DNA of 64,000 nt from Glaciozyma antarctica PI12 (lineage: Eukaryota; Basidiomycota; Microbotryomycetes; Kriegeriales; Camptobasidiaceae). Numbering within the stretch: position 1 is the stretch's first letter; every line of letters begins with the position of its first letter. Shown one piece after another: positions 14,472 through 25,824 of this stretch. Both the position numbers and the translations under genes were made by a program. The stretch spans positions 148,030 through 212,029 of the forward strand of contig KZ627148.1 of the NCBI GenBank assembly GCA_002917775.1, read 5' to 3'. Under the pieces are notes generated by a model, which did no database searches, was not told the DNA's origin, and saw only the letters and a list, made by a program, of their open reading frames with translations.

Positions 14472-15703
14472 CTTGTTGGGGGCGGTGGGCGGTGGGGGCG
14501 GCCGAACGCGGGGAGGTGAGGAAGCAACGACGATGTCGAGGGTGGTGGCGAGAGGATGAAGAGACGGCGGCGAACGACAGTCGCGGGCTTCTTCTGAGTG
14601 CGAGCGGGTAGGTCAGCACGGAGGGTCGAAGCACAGCGCGAGGCGAACCTTCAACTCGGGTATCTAAACCGCCAGGGGGTGGGAGCGCGAGACTAAGTCG
14701 GAATGGAAGGAGGGTCGGAGCGCAAGCTGTCTTGGAGAGGCCCGCGGGAGGAGGACGAACGTTGGAAGGAGAGCAGAAACGCAAGGCAGAGCAGTTGGAC
14801 CCGGGAACGAGCTCTTTCAGTGGGCATCGCTGCCTTTGTCCCGAGCACAAAAGGGAAGTGGCCCGCCACCAGTTTTTTAGCCTCTGTAGCATCGACGTGA
14901 CTACAAAAAACTGCCCTGATCGGAAGGAAACACTTTCAGAAGGCAGCCACAGGAAGTGGGGGGCTCAAGGGGGAGTGAGCGGGACACGACTAGGCGATAT
15001 TTTGCTTCGAGCCCCCACTACCCCGCACCACCCACTGTAGGAGGGCCGACGTGCGGGCTGCGGCCGTGCAAGGCGAAACAGGAGGTCGGGAGGAGGAGCC
15101 CGACGACGCGGCAAGAATCGCCCAGCGAGAACAAAAGACGAGGACAAAGCGGTCCGTCAGCTTCGCACGAAGTGGTGGGTGGGAAACCGCCTCTTCCACG
15201 GTAGTACCAGCTCTGTGATACCGAATCATTCTCGTCGCAGAGCCAGCCCTTTGCGATAAAGGTACGGAGGTGCGAGAGCGTCTCTACGAGACCCCCTTTC
15301 CTCCGACCTGAATTGATAAGCTCTGCTTCGACGTGGCATTCTGCAGAAGTGCGCTCGTACGCAGTATCACGGAGCGAATGCCCAGCGCGCAAGAGGACTT
15401 CCGTCCGGGACGAGGAGCGCGCCAGCGCGAGGGAGAAGCTCTTCTCGCGCAAGTTGTGGATTGCCGAGCCTTCTCGCGCTGAAGTCTACTCCGCGTGCTC
15501 TGCTCCAGTGCTCCTATTCGAGCCAGGCAGTGGCTTCGTAACGAAGCTCCTCCCCAGCCACGACGCCCCTCAAAACCACGCGTCAAGACTCACCTTCCGT
15601 CAGGAGAACGCTTTCGCCACGGAGGGTCGGTGCGCGGCGAAGGCAGGCTCGAGCGCGGGGGTGTCTTCTGTTGGTGGATCGTTCTACTCTTTCTGCTTGC
15701 TCG
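14472..15703. other. Long divergent intergenic region
   Basis: This 1.2 kb gap lies upstream of the C2H2 gene (-) and the M50B-like gene (+). Scattered open frames have no splice structure or recognisable product. It is probably regulatory plus 5' UTR. No tRNA or repeat is seen. Confidence 0.4.
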
Positions 15704-18014
15704 ATGGCTGCTATGTACCCGCTCAGTCTTTCCGTACCTCTACCGCCCTCGTCTGTAGCCTTTGCAGGACCAGCAGCAGCCGCAGGGCATCCCTCCTTCG
15801 CCGCTCCTCCCGCCTTCCTCGTCGCTCCTCCAACCCATCCTCTCCCACTTCCGACAGCTCTTTTAGCAACTATTACGGGCTCAGACGACGGGAGCTCAAC
15901 GTCCATCGACTCTTCAGGCCTCGCCGAGCTCTCTCTCCCCTGGGCAGCCGTGTCTTCCGGACCTTCGCCGGACCCGGTCAGCAGAGGCGCGTTACCAAGT
16001 GCAGCAGCGGGAGTTCGTGAGGGAGCGAGGGAAGGAGTGAACGATGTGCTGCTCAAGGGTGAAGGGAGTGCGAGTGGACGGGAGCGGCTGCAGGAGCGAG
16101 GGATGCAAGGTAAGGGATTCAGTTCAGGCGAACCCTGGGATTGGCAGCTGATGGGAGCTCCACAGCTCCTGGAACAGATACAGTGACTACAGTGATTACT
16201 ATAACGGCGTGGGAGGCTCTTTTCGGGGGCGGAGATGTTGGCTGATTCGCTTCGCAGACCAAATTACGTCCCCGTGGACGACGGTGCGCTCACGGTTTCG
16301 GTCTACGCGGGTAGGTACCGTCCTTTTTGCCGGTCCAAGGAGGCTATCTGACAGCTTATCAGGTCCCTACACGACGATCACTCTCTTCCCGCAAACCTAC
16401 CTCTGGACGGTCTATCCGACGACAACCCGCTTCGCCACTTCCACCATCACCGAGGTTTCAGTCACCTACGCCACCGCAACTCAAACGCGCTATTCTACTG
16501 GTGCTTCACGTACTCGACTTCTTTCAACGACTCCACCCACTTCCGCCAGCGGCAGGAGCAGCTCTCCGACGCAATCATCAACGAAGGCTGCGGGTCCGAC
16601 CGCGACGAGAACTTCTGCTTCGCAGTGTCTTCCTGGGGACTCGCAGCAGAAGGTAGAAGGTGCTCTTTTTACTCCCACTCCTAGTCAAGTCGTCACGCTG
16701 TGTGAGTTCGCTTCAGTCTCGTCTTGATTCAATTCCGACGCTCACGCTGCTCTCCCAGACGTTGTCGCGATCTGTACGGTTCGTACGGTTCCCATTTTTG
16801 TCGCGCGCTAATCCAGCTTGTAAGCAAGACATCGTTGGCATTACGATCTGCTGGAACCTTTTGATCATTCGCGCGTTGCTGTATTCCTTCAAAAGCCTAG
16901 TCGTCGCTTACCACGAGTTCGGGTGCGTGACTCCCAGTGACCGCCTCTCCCATCGATACGTTCTGACACGCTAGCGCGCGTACAGGCACGTTCTGGGATT
17001 CATCATCGCGCGCGAACCTCTCGTGCGAGTAACCATCGACCCGAACCGAGGAGGAGCCACGTTCATCGTACGTCTCGCTTGCTGCTTGCTCTCTTAAATG
17101 GCGCTGACGTTGTTCCCAAAGCTACCCGGCGTACCGCATCCCTCGTACGCGCTGTTCGGTGGCTTCGCAATCTCAAATCTCAAGTGGCGGAGCTCTCACT
17201 TTCAGCGGCTTCAGCGTCTACGCTTCGAAGCTCGCTTCGTTCGTGCGTGTTTCGAGCTCTGTCTGAGGTCTAATTCAGCTGAGTAGCGTGGCTTTTTGAT
17301 CGCAGTTCGTCGGGGTGACTTGGCTGGCGGTGCTGGCCTTTCAGAAGGGCCCGATCTCGCAGCTTTCAATCCTCGGTTCGCTGGGGGTCATGGTGCGTGC
17401 GCGAGTTCTTTGATGCTGAGGAAGGCTAAGACGTTCCTCCCTCCCAGATCGGCTTGTGGTCCGTGGAGCTTCGCAAGCTCGGCAGCCGTCGCTGATTCCG
17501 CTTTCGCAGGTTTATCAAGCAAGGCGCCGGGCTGAGATTCTACATCCTGTTTATCGGAGGTACGTACTCAATCATCACGAATTCGTTATTTCGCTGAACC
17601 TCTCGTCGATTCCAGTGATGAGCTCCTTCTACATCATCTTCGACACAGCAGTCCGTTCCTCCCCTCGCTGCCGAATCCTCTTAGCTGACTACCGTCTTTC
17701 AAAGGACGACTATTTCCACGCCAAAGAAAACTGCTGCTGTGTCGTCGTGATGCAGTCGCACATCCCCGGAACCACAGCCAAGCGTGCGTTCTACCCTTCC
17801 TCGCACTCTGGAAACGTTGACGCTTTTCGCAGGCTGGTTCGTATACGTCCTTGCTGTATCGACGATAGCGTTTGTTGGTTTCGTCCTCGGTGCTTTGGCG
17901 TTTTGGAAGCAGACTCCGCACGCGATGTGAGTGCTTCGACTGGGATTTAGTGGCGAGCTTGATTTGACGCTCGCTCGCAGGTACTGCCTGGCTCAGTCCT
18001 TCTTACCAACGTAA
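15704..18014 (+). CDS. M50B-like membrane metallopeptidase with a Ser/Thr-rich N-terminal extension
   Basis: About a dozen exons. The N-terminal part (from MAAMYPLSLSVPLPPSS) is Ala/Pro/Ser/Thr-rich, with TDTVTTVITITAPNYVPVDD, YTTITLFPQTYLWTVYPTTT and further Ser/Thr runs. The C-terminal part is a polytopic membrane protein with the zinc-protease motif HEFGH (AYHEFGHVLGFIIAREPL, from 16912), the block VTIDPNRGGATF, SGFSVYASKLASF, FVGVTWLAVLAFQKGPISQL and GAGLRFYILFIGVMSSFYII, then FDTADDYFHAKENC and a last TM before AQSFLPT. HExxH plus DP-x-x-GG fits the fungal Peptidase_M50B-like family. Whether the Ser/Thr-rich part belongs to the same transcript is inferred from continuous splicing frames; a 40-nt intron near 17150 is also inferred. 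Confidence 0.65.
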
Positions 18015-18531
18015 ACTGCATTAAACAGAGACGCGCTTGGTTGTTACCCACCTCGAGCGAAAGAAAAGTCCTCCTTGCTCGTGGACCATGCCTGCGAAGC
18101 CGGGTGCGAAATCCGCACAGAGGTGGGCTGGCGCGGGACGAATGGGAACTCCTTCGCCTGCTTCTCACCGACTTTGCTGCTCTCAGAACTCAGTGTCGTG
18201 CAGCTCTTCTCCTCGCCAGTCCTAGGCCTCGGTGCTGCTCTCCTCATAGCCAGTCCTCGATCTATAGCGGATAGCGCCAGGCCGATGACTCAGCCGACTC
18301 CTCTTATCGCCGCTTCACGCTTCTAAAACCGCCTGCAAGTCGTCTTCCCTTTGTATGCCACATCTGGGTAGAGGCGACAAAGTCGCGTCGAAGGCCCCAC
18401 CGAAGTCGCGGAGGACGTCGAACCTTGCTCTCTCGTTTCGCGCTTCTCTTCCCAGAACGATTGGTGGGCGTCGGCGAGCAGGAGAGATCCAAAGAGCACG
18501 CGGTGCAAAGTAGTTATCAATAGACAGGAAG
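18015..18531. other. Convergent intergenic region
   Basis: This is 517 bp between the M50B-like gene and the duplicated membrane-protein gene. Its right end (from about 18495) is the fading edge of the inverted duplication. No gene is seen. Confidence 0.4.
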
Positions 18532-18990
18532 CTACAAGATGTGGAGGAGACATGACAGGAAGAAGATGAACCTCAGCACTCTCCGCACAATCTCCCCTCC
18601 CCTCAGTCCCAGCTGCATCGGCGTCAGCCACCGCCAGAAGTCGAACGACGACGTCAAGGCCAGTGCTTGCGAGCTTTCATTCGCTAAGAGTGTCGTCGGT
18701 GTAGGTAGAGGAAGAAAAGTGTCGATGAAGGGGGGGAGTGGACGATGCGGAAGCGACGGGGTCGAGATTGAGAGGACGTCGAGGGGAATTGATGGTGAAT
18801 AGGCGTCCCAGAGGTGGTCTGAGCGTACGTCGGAGAGCGATAGGGCAAGCCAGAACGACAGGCAGCTGGGGAGGATGATGAGGAGAAGGACGAGGACGAA
18901 GGTTGAGCTGCCGATTCGGGAGAGAATGCTCGCAGGCCGTTTGACCTCCTTCGCTTCGGTCGGTGTCGCTGTGGGAATGTGCTCGAGGTA
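18495..18990. repeat. Right arm of the inverted gene duplication
   Basis: Reverse complement of about 1-455, covering the last exon of the minus-strand gene and about 40 bp of its 3' flank. The two arms differ by a few substitutions and by length differences in multiples of three within the coding part. Confidence 0.8.
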
Positions 18991-21540
18991 AACGCCGAGA
19001 TGAGAGATGTCGAGAGGAGGGATCGAGAAGCGGCTGAACGTCGTCGAGGCGCCTTGGACGACTGGTGTCGCCGAGTCGAACGCGTGCTTCTCCGCTCGCA
19101 ACTCCCATCCTGCGTCAATCGGCAGCGTCAGTATCATTATTTCCCAACAACGAAAGCGTACTCACCAGCCAAAGCGACCACCTCCACCTCCATCACCGCG
19201 ACCCCCACCGACAACCTCGGCAGCACTCCTCCCACCTGAGCCCTTCCCCTCTCTCCGACCCTTTCACTGACCACAAAGAAGCACTCCTTGACCCCCGCAC
19301 ACTCCACCCGCACCTGCATCCTCTCCCCCCTCCGATCCCAAACCTCGCTCTCGCACTCCACGCTCCCGCCGTCGCCGCCCCATGCCCCGAGCAGCTCGAC
19401 GCTCTGCTCTCCTTGCAGCGGGAGGTCGAACGAGCCTGCGAAGGGGTGCGCGAAGGTGAGACGCGAGAAGATGCGCCAGGGGAGGTGAGGAGCGAGGGAC
19501 GGGACCGGGTTGAGGCGCAGATGGAGGTGGGAAAGCGTCGTCGGAGGGGAGAGGGAGAAACGGGAAGGGCCAGAGCGGAAGGATAAAGGCGTGCGCGTCC
19601 GGGCAGGCGAGGTCGGCGGGTCGAGGACGATGAGAGAATTCGGGCGGGAAGGCGGGAGGGAGACTTCGACTTCGACGAGAGCGCTGTGGCGCTTCTTCAG
19701 GTCGTCGACGCCTCGCGCGGTCCTCCAGCGTGCTTTGCCGTCCTGCGCTGGGAGCGGGGAATCGAGATTTGTCTCGTCCAGCATCTCGGGCGGAGTGAGG
19801 AGCTCGACGTGCGCTCCGAGGCCTGCAGAGACGGTGACGAGGACTTCTTCATGCGTTGCGAGGGGTAAGGAGAAGGCGGGGAGGGAGAGGTGGAGAGTTG
19901 ACGAGGGAGACGAGGCGGAGAGGGAGGAGAGCGTGATGGAGGGGAAGGAGAGGGTGAGAGTAAAAGTGAAGGAGGGCGTTAGGAGTGCGGCGGCGGTGAG
20001 GATGGTGGAGAGGTCGAGCTGAATGAAGATCGACGTGCTGTTCTCGGAGAGGTGGTGCGGCTCGTCGTCCTGCGTGAAGTCGTCTCCGGCTTCAAAGCTC
20101 ATATCCACCGAGGCGTTCCCGTCGAACGGAGCGGCCTGGCGGAGAAGGCTCGGTGCCTTCAGCCTAGCGAGGAGGCCTTTGTCGATGTGCGGCGCGACGG
20201 GAGGAGGAGTGTCGAAGAGCGAGGTAAACGAAGGCGGGCGAGGTCCATACGTCGTGGAAGGTGGGCGACGTCGAGGCGTCGGGGTCGATACGTCTTCCTC
20301 CGACCGCAGAGGATCCACGGCACTCCCTCCTACCTCCCATCCTCGCACTCCCTCCCCTTCGCAGCTCAGGACCTCCCATACTCCTCCCGCCATCCCCTTT
20401 CCTCCTCCTACCCTCACCTCCACCAGCGCCTTGTCCTTCACTCCCCTCCACTGTGCGTCCACCTCCCCCTTAATCACCACCTCTCCCCACCCCAGCTCGC
20501 CAATCCCCCACTTGACGTCCAGCTCCGCACGAGGAATGACCAGAGTCGCAGGGGGAGCGGATGGTGTCCAGCGGAGATTGAGAAGGGAAGTAGAGGGGAA
20601 GACGCCGTTGATCAAATTCGGCGACGATGAGGGAGTTGAGCGGAGAGTTGGGAGGACGAGGAGGTCCCAGGTGGGGTGCGAAGGGAGGGAGAGCGAGAGA
20701 GTGTTGCGGAGGCAGAGAGGGAGTGGTAGAGCGATCTGCGAGTCAAATGTTAGCTCGTATCGCTCTCCAACAAAGAAGGAACGCACGGTGTTGGCGAAGA
20801 GTGGGAGCTGGAGACCTCCGAACGATACCTCGAGCCCGAGGACGAGGATCCACTCGGCACGCTCCTCCTTCTCCGCCTGACCCGAAGTCCATCCAGTCGA
20901 GTTCCTGCGATCTCGAAAACGTCCTTTCCCAGGCGTGAGAAGCGGGGAGAGCACCCTGCCTTCGTTCGAGCTCGTCGGGGAGAGCGACCGCGAACAGCCC
21001 TCGAGGAGAACTGAGACGGCTTTGTCTTCTTCGACGAGCTTGATGGAGAGTCCTTCACTGCTTCCAGAGCTGCTGGGAAAGACTGAGCTCCGTCGCCGAC
21101 CTCCTTCCCCGTTCGTAGCTCGGTCCTCGTCCATCTCGAGTGGCAAATTCAGCGCGTGAGCTGCGGTGACGGCTTCGGTGGTCGAGTCGGAGAGAAAGGA
21201 GGAAAACGGGAGGGTGTAAGTCGAGTGGGAGACAAGTCGGGAGAGTGGAGTGAGGTTGAGGAGGGGGAAGGTGCGAGGAGTGGCGGTCTCGACGGGGAGC
21301 GAGAGCTGCAGAGACGTCGTCAGCTCAGTCAGACTTCGGCACGAAAGAGCTCATCCTGCAGTAGACTTTCGCCCTCAGCCCGTCCTCGTGAGCCTCTGCA
21401 TGAACCGCCAGCGACCTGCAGATCCGACGAGGAGCTGTTGTCGACGGGTAACGATCCGAGGACGACGCCGTCGAGCTTGACGGTGAGAGCGGCCTGGGCG
21501 AGACTGGTCGCATTCGTGCTGCTCCAAACTGTCCTGCAGT
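18532..21540 (-). CDS. Large beta-rich protein with a C-terminal membrane anchor (full right copy)
   Basis: The last exon ends at TAG 18534-18532. The intron at about 19170-19106 has a clear gtgagt donor and CTGAC branch, giving ALAG joined to WELRAEKHAF. A further 51-nt intron near 20735-20785 is in frame. Upstream, the exon reads LSLPVETATPRTFPLLNLTP and before it TNATSLAQAALTVKLDGVVL followed by GSLPVDNSSSSDLQ. No ATG exists in that frame, so the true start is unresolved (the end coordinate is approximate). The body is about 800 residues of alternating hydrophobic strands (SIFIQLDLSTILTAAALL, FTFTLTLSFPSITLSSLS) with no enzyme motif that I recognise. One TM helix and a short tail close the protein. 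Its 3' exon is duplicated at 1-414. Confidence 0.65.
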
Positions 21541-21681
21541 CGTGCAGGAGTCGTCAAAGTCGTCAAGTCGAGGTGAGGGGAGCAGGCAGAGAGACGAGCG
21601 CGCTCTTGAACTCCGACCAACTCCGCTAGTCAGGCAGCTTGGCCAGACGCAGGCGTAGCTGCACACGTTGGGCTGCTCCTT

Positions 21682-22971
21682 ATGGACGGAATGGACGACC
21701 TGTCCTCGACTCTGCCGACTTCGTGGCGATACACAGCGGAAGGCGGCGCCAACCTCGTCCTCTCCTACGTCGGTCCTCAGCACACCCTCTTCACGCGCAA
21801 GGTGCTCCGCCTCCGCAAGAAGAAGCTTGGAGCTATACTTACCTCTACGCCTGCCAGGGACGTAGGGGATCGTTGGGCGGAGGAGGTGATAGCGCCGCTT
21901 CTGGGGCGGGAGTTCGTGCTGCGTTCGACGAGGGTGGAGCTGCAACCTGCGTGGGTGGAGAGGGTTCGGGAGATGCTGGCGGAGGACGGTGTGCGACCGG
22001 TGGAGAGGAGGGAGCAGGACGAGCTGGACGAAGGAGCGACGCACGCGGCCTTGGTGGAGGACCTCGTTCACGGAGACGGAGTGCTGGCGATTGAGATCAA
22101 GGTGTGTATGGTCTGCAGCACGAGAGAGTGAAGTGCTGATGGGCCGATGTGCTGCAGCCAAAGTGGGGCTTCCTCCCTTCCACTTCGCAGCTCGCTCTCT
22201 CCTCTGAGGACGCCATCCGGAGCTCCCACTGCCGCCTCTGTATGCACCGACATCTGCGAACGACTCGCTCGAATGGGATTACAAAAGCCAACGACGACCA
22301 CCAGACCGCGTACTGCCCGCTGGATCTTTACAGCGTCGAACCGAATCGCGTAAAGCAGGCCCTCTCGTCGCTTTGGACTGGTTGGATCGACAGCGAAGGG
22401 CAGGCAAACAACCTTCGCATTTTCCTTTCTGGGGAGCGGCTCTCTCCGACTACGGTGAGTCCTCCCTCTCTTCCTCACGTGAAGCTCGCTAACACCTTCG
22501 CAGACCGACATCTCCGCCCTCGCCACACACTTGTCCTCCGTACCCCTCGACGCCCTCCAATCGATTCTCGTCCCAGCTCTCAGCAACTCCCTCTTTCTGC
22601 CCCGCCTCAGCGCTCTCCAATCAACTCTGCACCCCTCCTCCATCCCCTCTCTCCTCTCCCATCCCTCTTCGCGCACGCAGCCCGACCTCGAAGAATGGCT
22701 CGCCTGGATCGCCGCTTCCACTCCTCAGGAGGAGCGCACGCCGAGGGAGGAAGTTCTGGCTTCACTGCTTTCGGCAACATTCAAGGATTGCTCGATCTTT
22801 TTGCGCGTCGTGCGAGGGGAGAACGGATGGGAGGTGGAGATGAAGGCGATTGATCTGGATCCGAAGCCGGTTGGCAACTTGAGAAAGTGGAATGCGCTGG
22901 ATGAGGAGGTGGTGGAGGCGTTTGGGAGGGCGTTGGATGGGTGGGATGGGGTGAGGAGGTGCGTAGTGTGA
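21682..22971 (+). CDS. IPK1: Inositol-pentakisphosphate 2-kinase
   Basis: This kinase makes InsP6 from InsP5, which feeds mRNA export and inositol pyrophosphate synthesis. Three exons start MDGMDDLSSTLPTSWRYTAE. Diagnostic blocks are EGGANLVLSYVG (nucleotide-binding loop), VLAIEIKPKWGFLPSTSQL across intron 1, the Cys/His cluster SSHCRLCMHRHLR, YCPLDLYS, and the C-terminal AIDLDPKPVGNLRKW containing the family D-L-D-x-K-P motif. The length of about 390 residues fits fungal orthologues. All joins keep frame. The short gap to the divergent minus-strand gene suggests a shared promoter. Confidence 0.9.
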
Positions 22972-23484
22972 GGAGGGGGAGGTCCGCAGAGGGGAGCAGG
23001 AGGAAATGAGGGCGTTTGTTGTAATATTCCTTGCCTACGTTTAGGCTCTGCTTTTTCTCTAACTGCTGCCGTCGTTCTTGCTGCCGGAGGCGCGAGAAGT
23101 CGTAGCGAACAAGCGAGGACGCCGGAGGTCCATCGAGAGGAGAGCGCTCGTCTGGTACACCAACTCGGGCTCTGTTCTCTGCACCGGATTCGTTCATACT
23201 GTACCACCGTACTGCTACGACGAGTCCTCGTCCTGAACACTGGTTATTTGACGACGCTGCGAAGCCTTTCGTCGTCGGCTCGCTCGCTGAGCTCCCGACT
23301 TCGTACAGAGGCGACAGCTCCTCTCCTTGTCTTCCTCCAACACCTCTCTAGCCGTACCTTGGTCAACAAGCCCTCTCCTGCCAAACCCGCCTACGCACCG
23401 CCTTCCCTCATCCCAGTCGCCCCACCCGCATCCTCGCCAACAAGTCCCTCCGCCTCGCCTCCCTCCCTCCCTCCCCCTCCAGCC
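22972..23484. other. Intergenic region and probable CLP1 5' UTR
   Basis: This is 513 bp of pyrimidine-rich DNA between IPK1 and CLP1. A frame open from about 23248 joins CLP1 in phase, but its Ser/Pro content and the known CLP1 N-terminus argue that it is untranslated leader. Confidence 0.4.
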
Positions 23485-25486
23485 ATGGCGCCGCCAACAC
23501 GCCACGTCTCTCTCCCGCCTCTCCACGAGTTCCGTTTTGAACTGGAACCTTCAGAAGCCATTTCCGTTACTCTCCTTCAAGGCACAGCGAGAGGTGTTTG
23601 GGTTCGAGCTGGTGCCTGGCCAACCGCATCCTTTCGGAGATGAGGTGCGCGCGGCGGTGTGGACTGCCAGTGGGGCTGAGCTAGAGATGAGTCCGCTTTC
23701 CTCTGCCCGCTGTTTACGCTGGGGGGGCGTGGGAGGCAGGGATGCTGCTGGAGTGGAGGAGGGGAGCTGACTCGCTGGTGTTTGGCCTGGCGTCGAGTCG
23801 GCCTGCCCTGCCTGCTAAGCTCTGTGCAATACATTCTCCTCGTCTGGGTGCCGCTCTACTTCTGCTTCGTGCTCGCTACGCAGCTCCCTGCCCCCGACGA
23901 CCCAGCTGCAGCTCCCAGCTTGCAGCCTCCGCTCCTCCCTCCAGCGTCCAGCCTCCCGGAACCGCACTAACCCACCTTCCCCTCCACGTTACAGGCCACG
24001 CCGAAACATCCTACGTCGCCTCGGAATCTCCCGTCCCCGCCTACCTCTCCCTCCACCTCTCCCTCTCCCGCCTCCGCCTCCTCGCCCGCCCCTCCTCCCT
24101 CACTTCCACCGACCTCTCTCTCCCCGACGACGAAATCCCCTCTCCCCGACTCATGGTCGTCGGTGAACGAGGAGCGGGAAAGACGAGCTTAATCAAGACG
24201 TTGGTGAATTGGCGCGTGAGGGAGATGACGGGCAAAGGGATGCCTAAGGGGAGTGGAGTGGTCGTTTGCAACTTTGATGTGGGCGAGGGAGGCCTCACGA
24301 TTCCAGGGACGATGTCAATCGTCAGTATGGGCCAGCCTCTACCGACTACGACGCCAGTTGCAGCGATGGGGACTTCCATCTCCTCGGGCCCTCCCGTTCC
24401 CTTCCCCTCTCCCCTCGTCGGCCGAATGGACGCCAGCAGCTTCGGTGGACGCTTACGCACCGCCTGTCAACCCGCTCATTTACTTCCACGGACATACTTC
24501 GCCGAATACGAATCCGGCGATGTTCGACCTCCTGCTAAAGCGCGCTGGGAAGAGCTTGAAGCGGAAGCTGGAGGAGGGTGGAGTCGAGGGATGGCGTGCA
24601 GGAGTGATTGTGGATACGCCGGGAGAGTGGGCGGAAAAGAAGGGGATGCAGGGGGTTTCGAGGGTGGTGAGGGAGTTGGAGAGTGAGTTCCTTTTCGGCT
24701 GCGACGTCTTTGCACGGAGCTGATGAGAGGCATGGGCAGTCAATATCCTCCTTGTCGTCGGGAGCGAGCGACTTTACGTCGAAATGAAGAAGCTCATGGC
24801 GACGAACAAGACGGTGACGGTCGTGCGAGTTCCCAAGTCGGACGGCGTGCGTTCTCCCTCCCTCCATCCTCGATTTCGCTGACTCTCCTGCTTACATACA
24901 GGCCTCGGAACCAGATCTGGCGTACCAAGCACGAGTCAAGGACGCTCAGATTCGCTCCTACTTCTACGGCGGACCCGCCCTCACTCAAGGCGTCCTCTCG
25001 CCCTTCTCAATCATCGTCAAGTTTGAGGATCTCAAGATCTTCCGTGTGGGCGAAGGTGTGTCCCTGAACCCCCCACCTTCTTGGCCGCAAGCAGCTCGCT
25101 AACGCCCCTTCGCAGCCGCCGGTACTCAAGCACCCTCCTCCGCCCTCCCCATCGGCCAATCCCGCACCGTAACCGACACCGAACTCCTCGCTATCGACCT
25201 TCTCTCCCCTCGAACCCCAGGCGAACTCCTCAACCGGATCCTCGCAATCCCTCAGGCGACCGACGATGCTGGAGACGAGGCGATTGTCGGAAGTCCGGTG
25301 CTGGGCTTCGTTTACGTGTGCGTCTCGCTTCTTCGCTTTCTGGTACGCGTAGAGCGGTCGCTGATGGGAGTACGCAGGTCGGCGATGGATTTGGAGAAGA
25401 AGAAGGTTACGTTGTTGAGTCCGCTGCCGGGGAGGCTGCCCCGGAAGACGCTCTTGCTGGCGTCGGTCGATTGGCAGGATGCTTAG
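23485..25486 (+). CDS. CLP1: CLP1, mRNA cleavage factor / polynucleotide-kinase-like protein (two apparent +1 shifts)
   Basis: CLP1 is a subunit of pre-mRNA 3'-end cleavage factor IA/II. The N-terminal domain is LHEFRFELEPSEAISVTLLQ then EVFGFELVPGQPHPFGDEVR. A long intron of about 300 nt (23690-23993, unusual here) precedes HAETSYVASESPVPAYLSL. The P-loop is VVGERGAGKTSLIKTLVNW. The Walker-B-like VVVCNFDVGEGGLTIPGTMS, NPLIYFHGHTSPNTNPAMF, GVIVDTPGEW, ILLVVGSERLYVEMKKL and the C-terminal GFVYVSAMDLEKKKVTLLSP all match the family. Two places keep homology only if one base is skipped: about 23590 (between LLQGTA and EVFG) and about 24385-24430 (between SISSGPPVPF and SSAEWTPAAS). No GT-AG intron explains either. 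Confidence 0.85.
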
Positions 25487-25824
25487 GAATTACTGTCCTG
25501 TTTCATCACAGCAAGCCGTGTGGCCCTACAGGAGCGGAGAGTGTCTACGGAGAGAGACGTTCTCATCGCAAAAACAACAATGATGCCCGAAGACTTCCAG
25601 CTACTCGCGCGTGTCTTCTTCCATTCCTCCTCGCCCGCCGTCGTTCGCTCGCAGACAGCACAGCAGCCACCAGAAGGTGCCCTAAGTGCGCTACTCGCCT
25701 CTCCAGCGCCTGCCGAAGCGCGCCGTCAACCCCGCTCACTCAAACCTCGCCGCCAGCTCCCACTCTCTCCGACGTCTCCTCCCTTCCCCACCCACGACCC
25801 CGTCGTCTCCCTACACCTACGACA
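25487..25824. other. Intergenic region
   Basis: This is 338 bp between CLP1 and the FAR1-like gene. It is compositionally like its neighbours, and no gene or motif is recognised. Confidence 0.35.

Noticed and set aside
15583-16056. Long antisense frames, as at 15583-16056(-), 6312-7703(+) and 48493-48981(+).
   Set aside because: They mirror real genes or low-complexity tails in GC-rich DNA, are Arg/Ala/Pro-rich, and show no splice logic of their own.
17130-17250. A +1 step in the M50B-like gene before GGALTFSGFSVYASK.
   Set aside because: A 40-nt intron beginning GTACGC with an AAG acceptor restores the frame.
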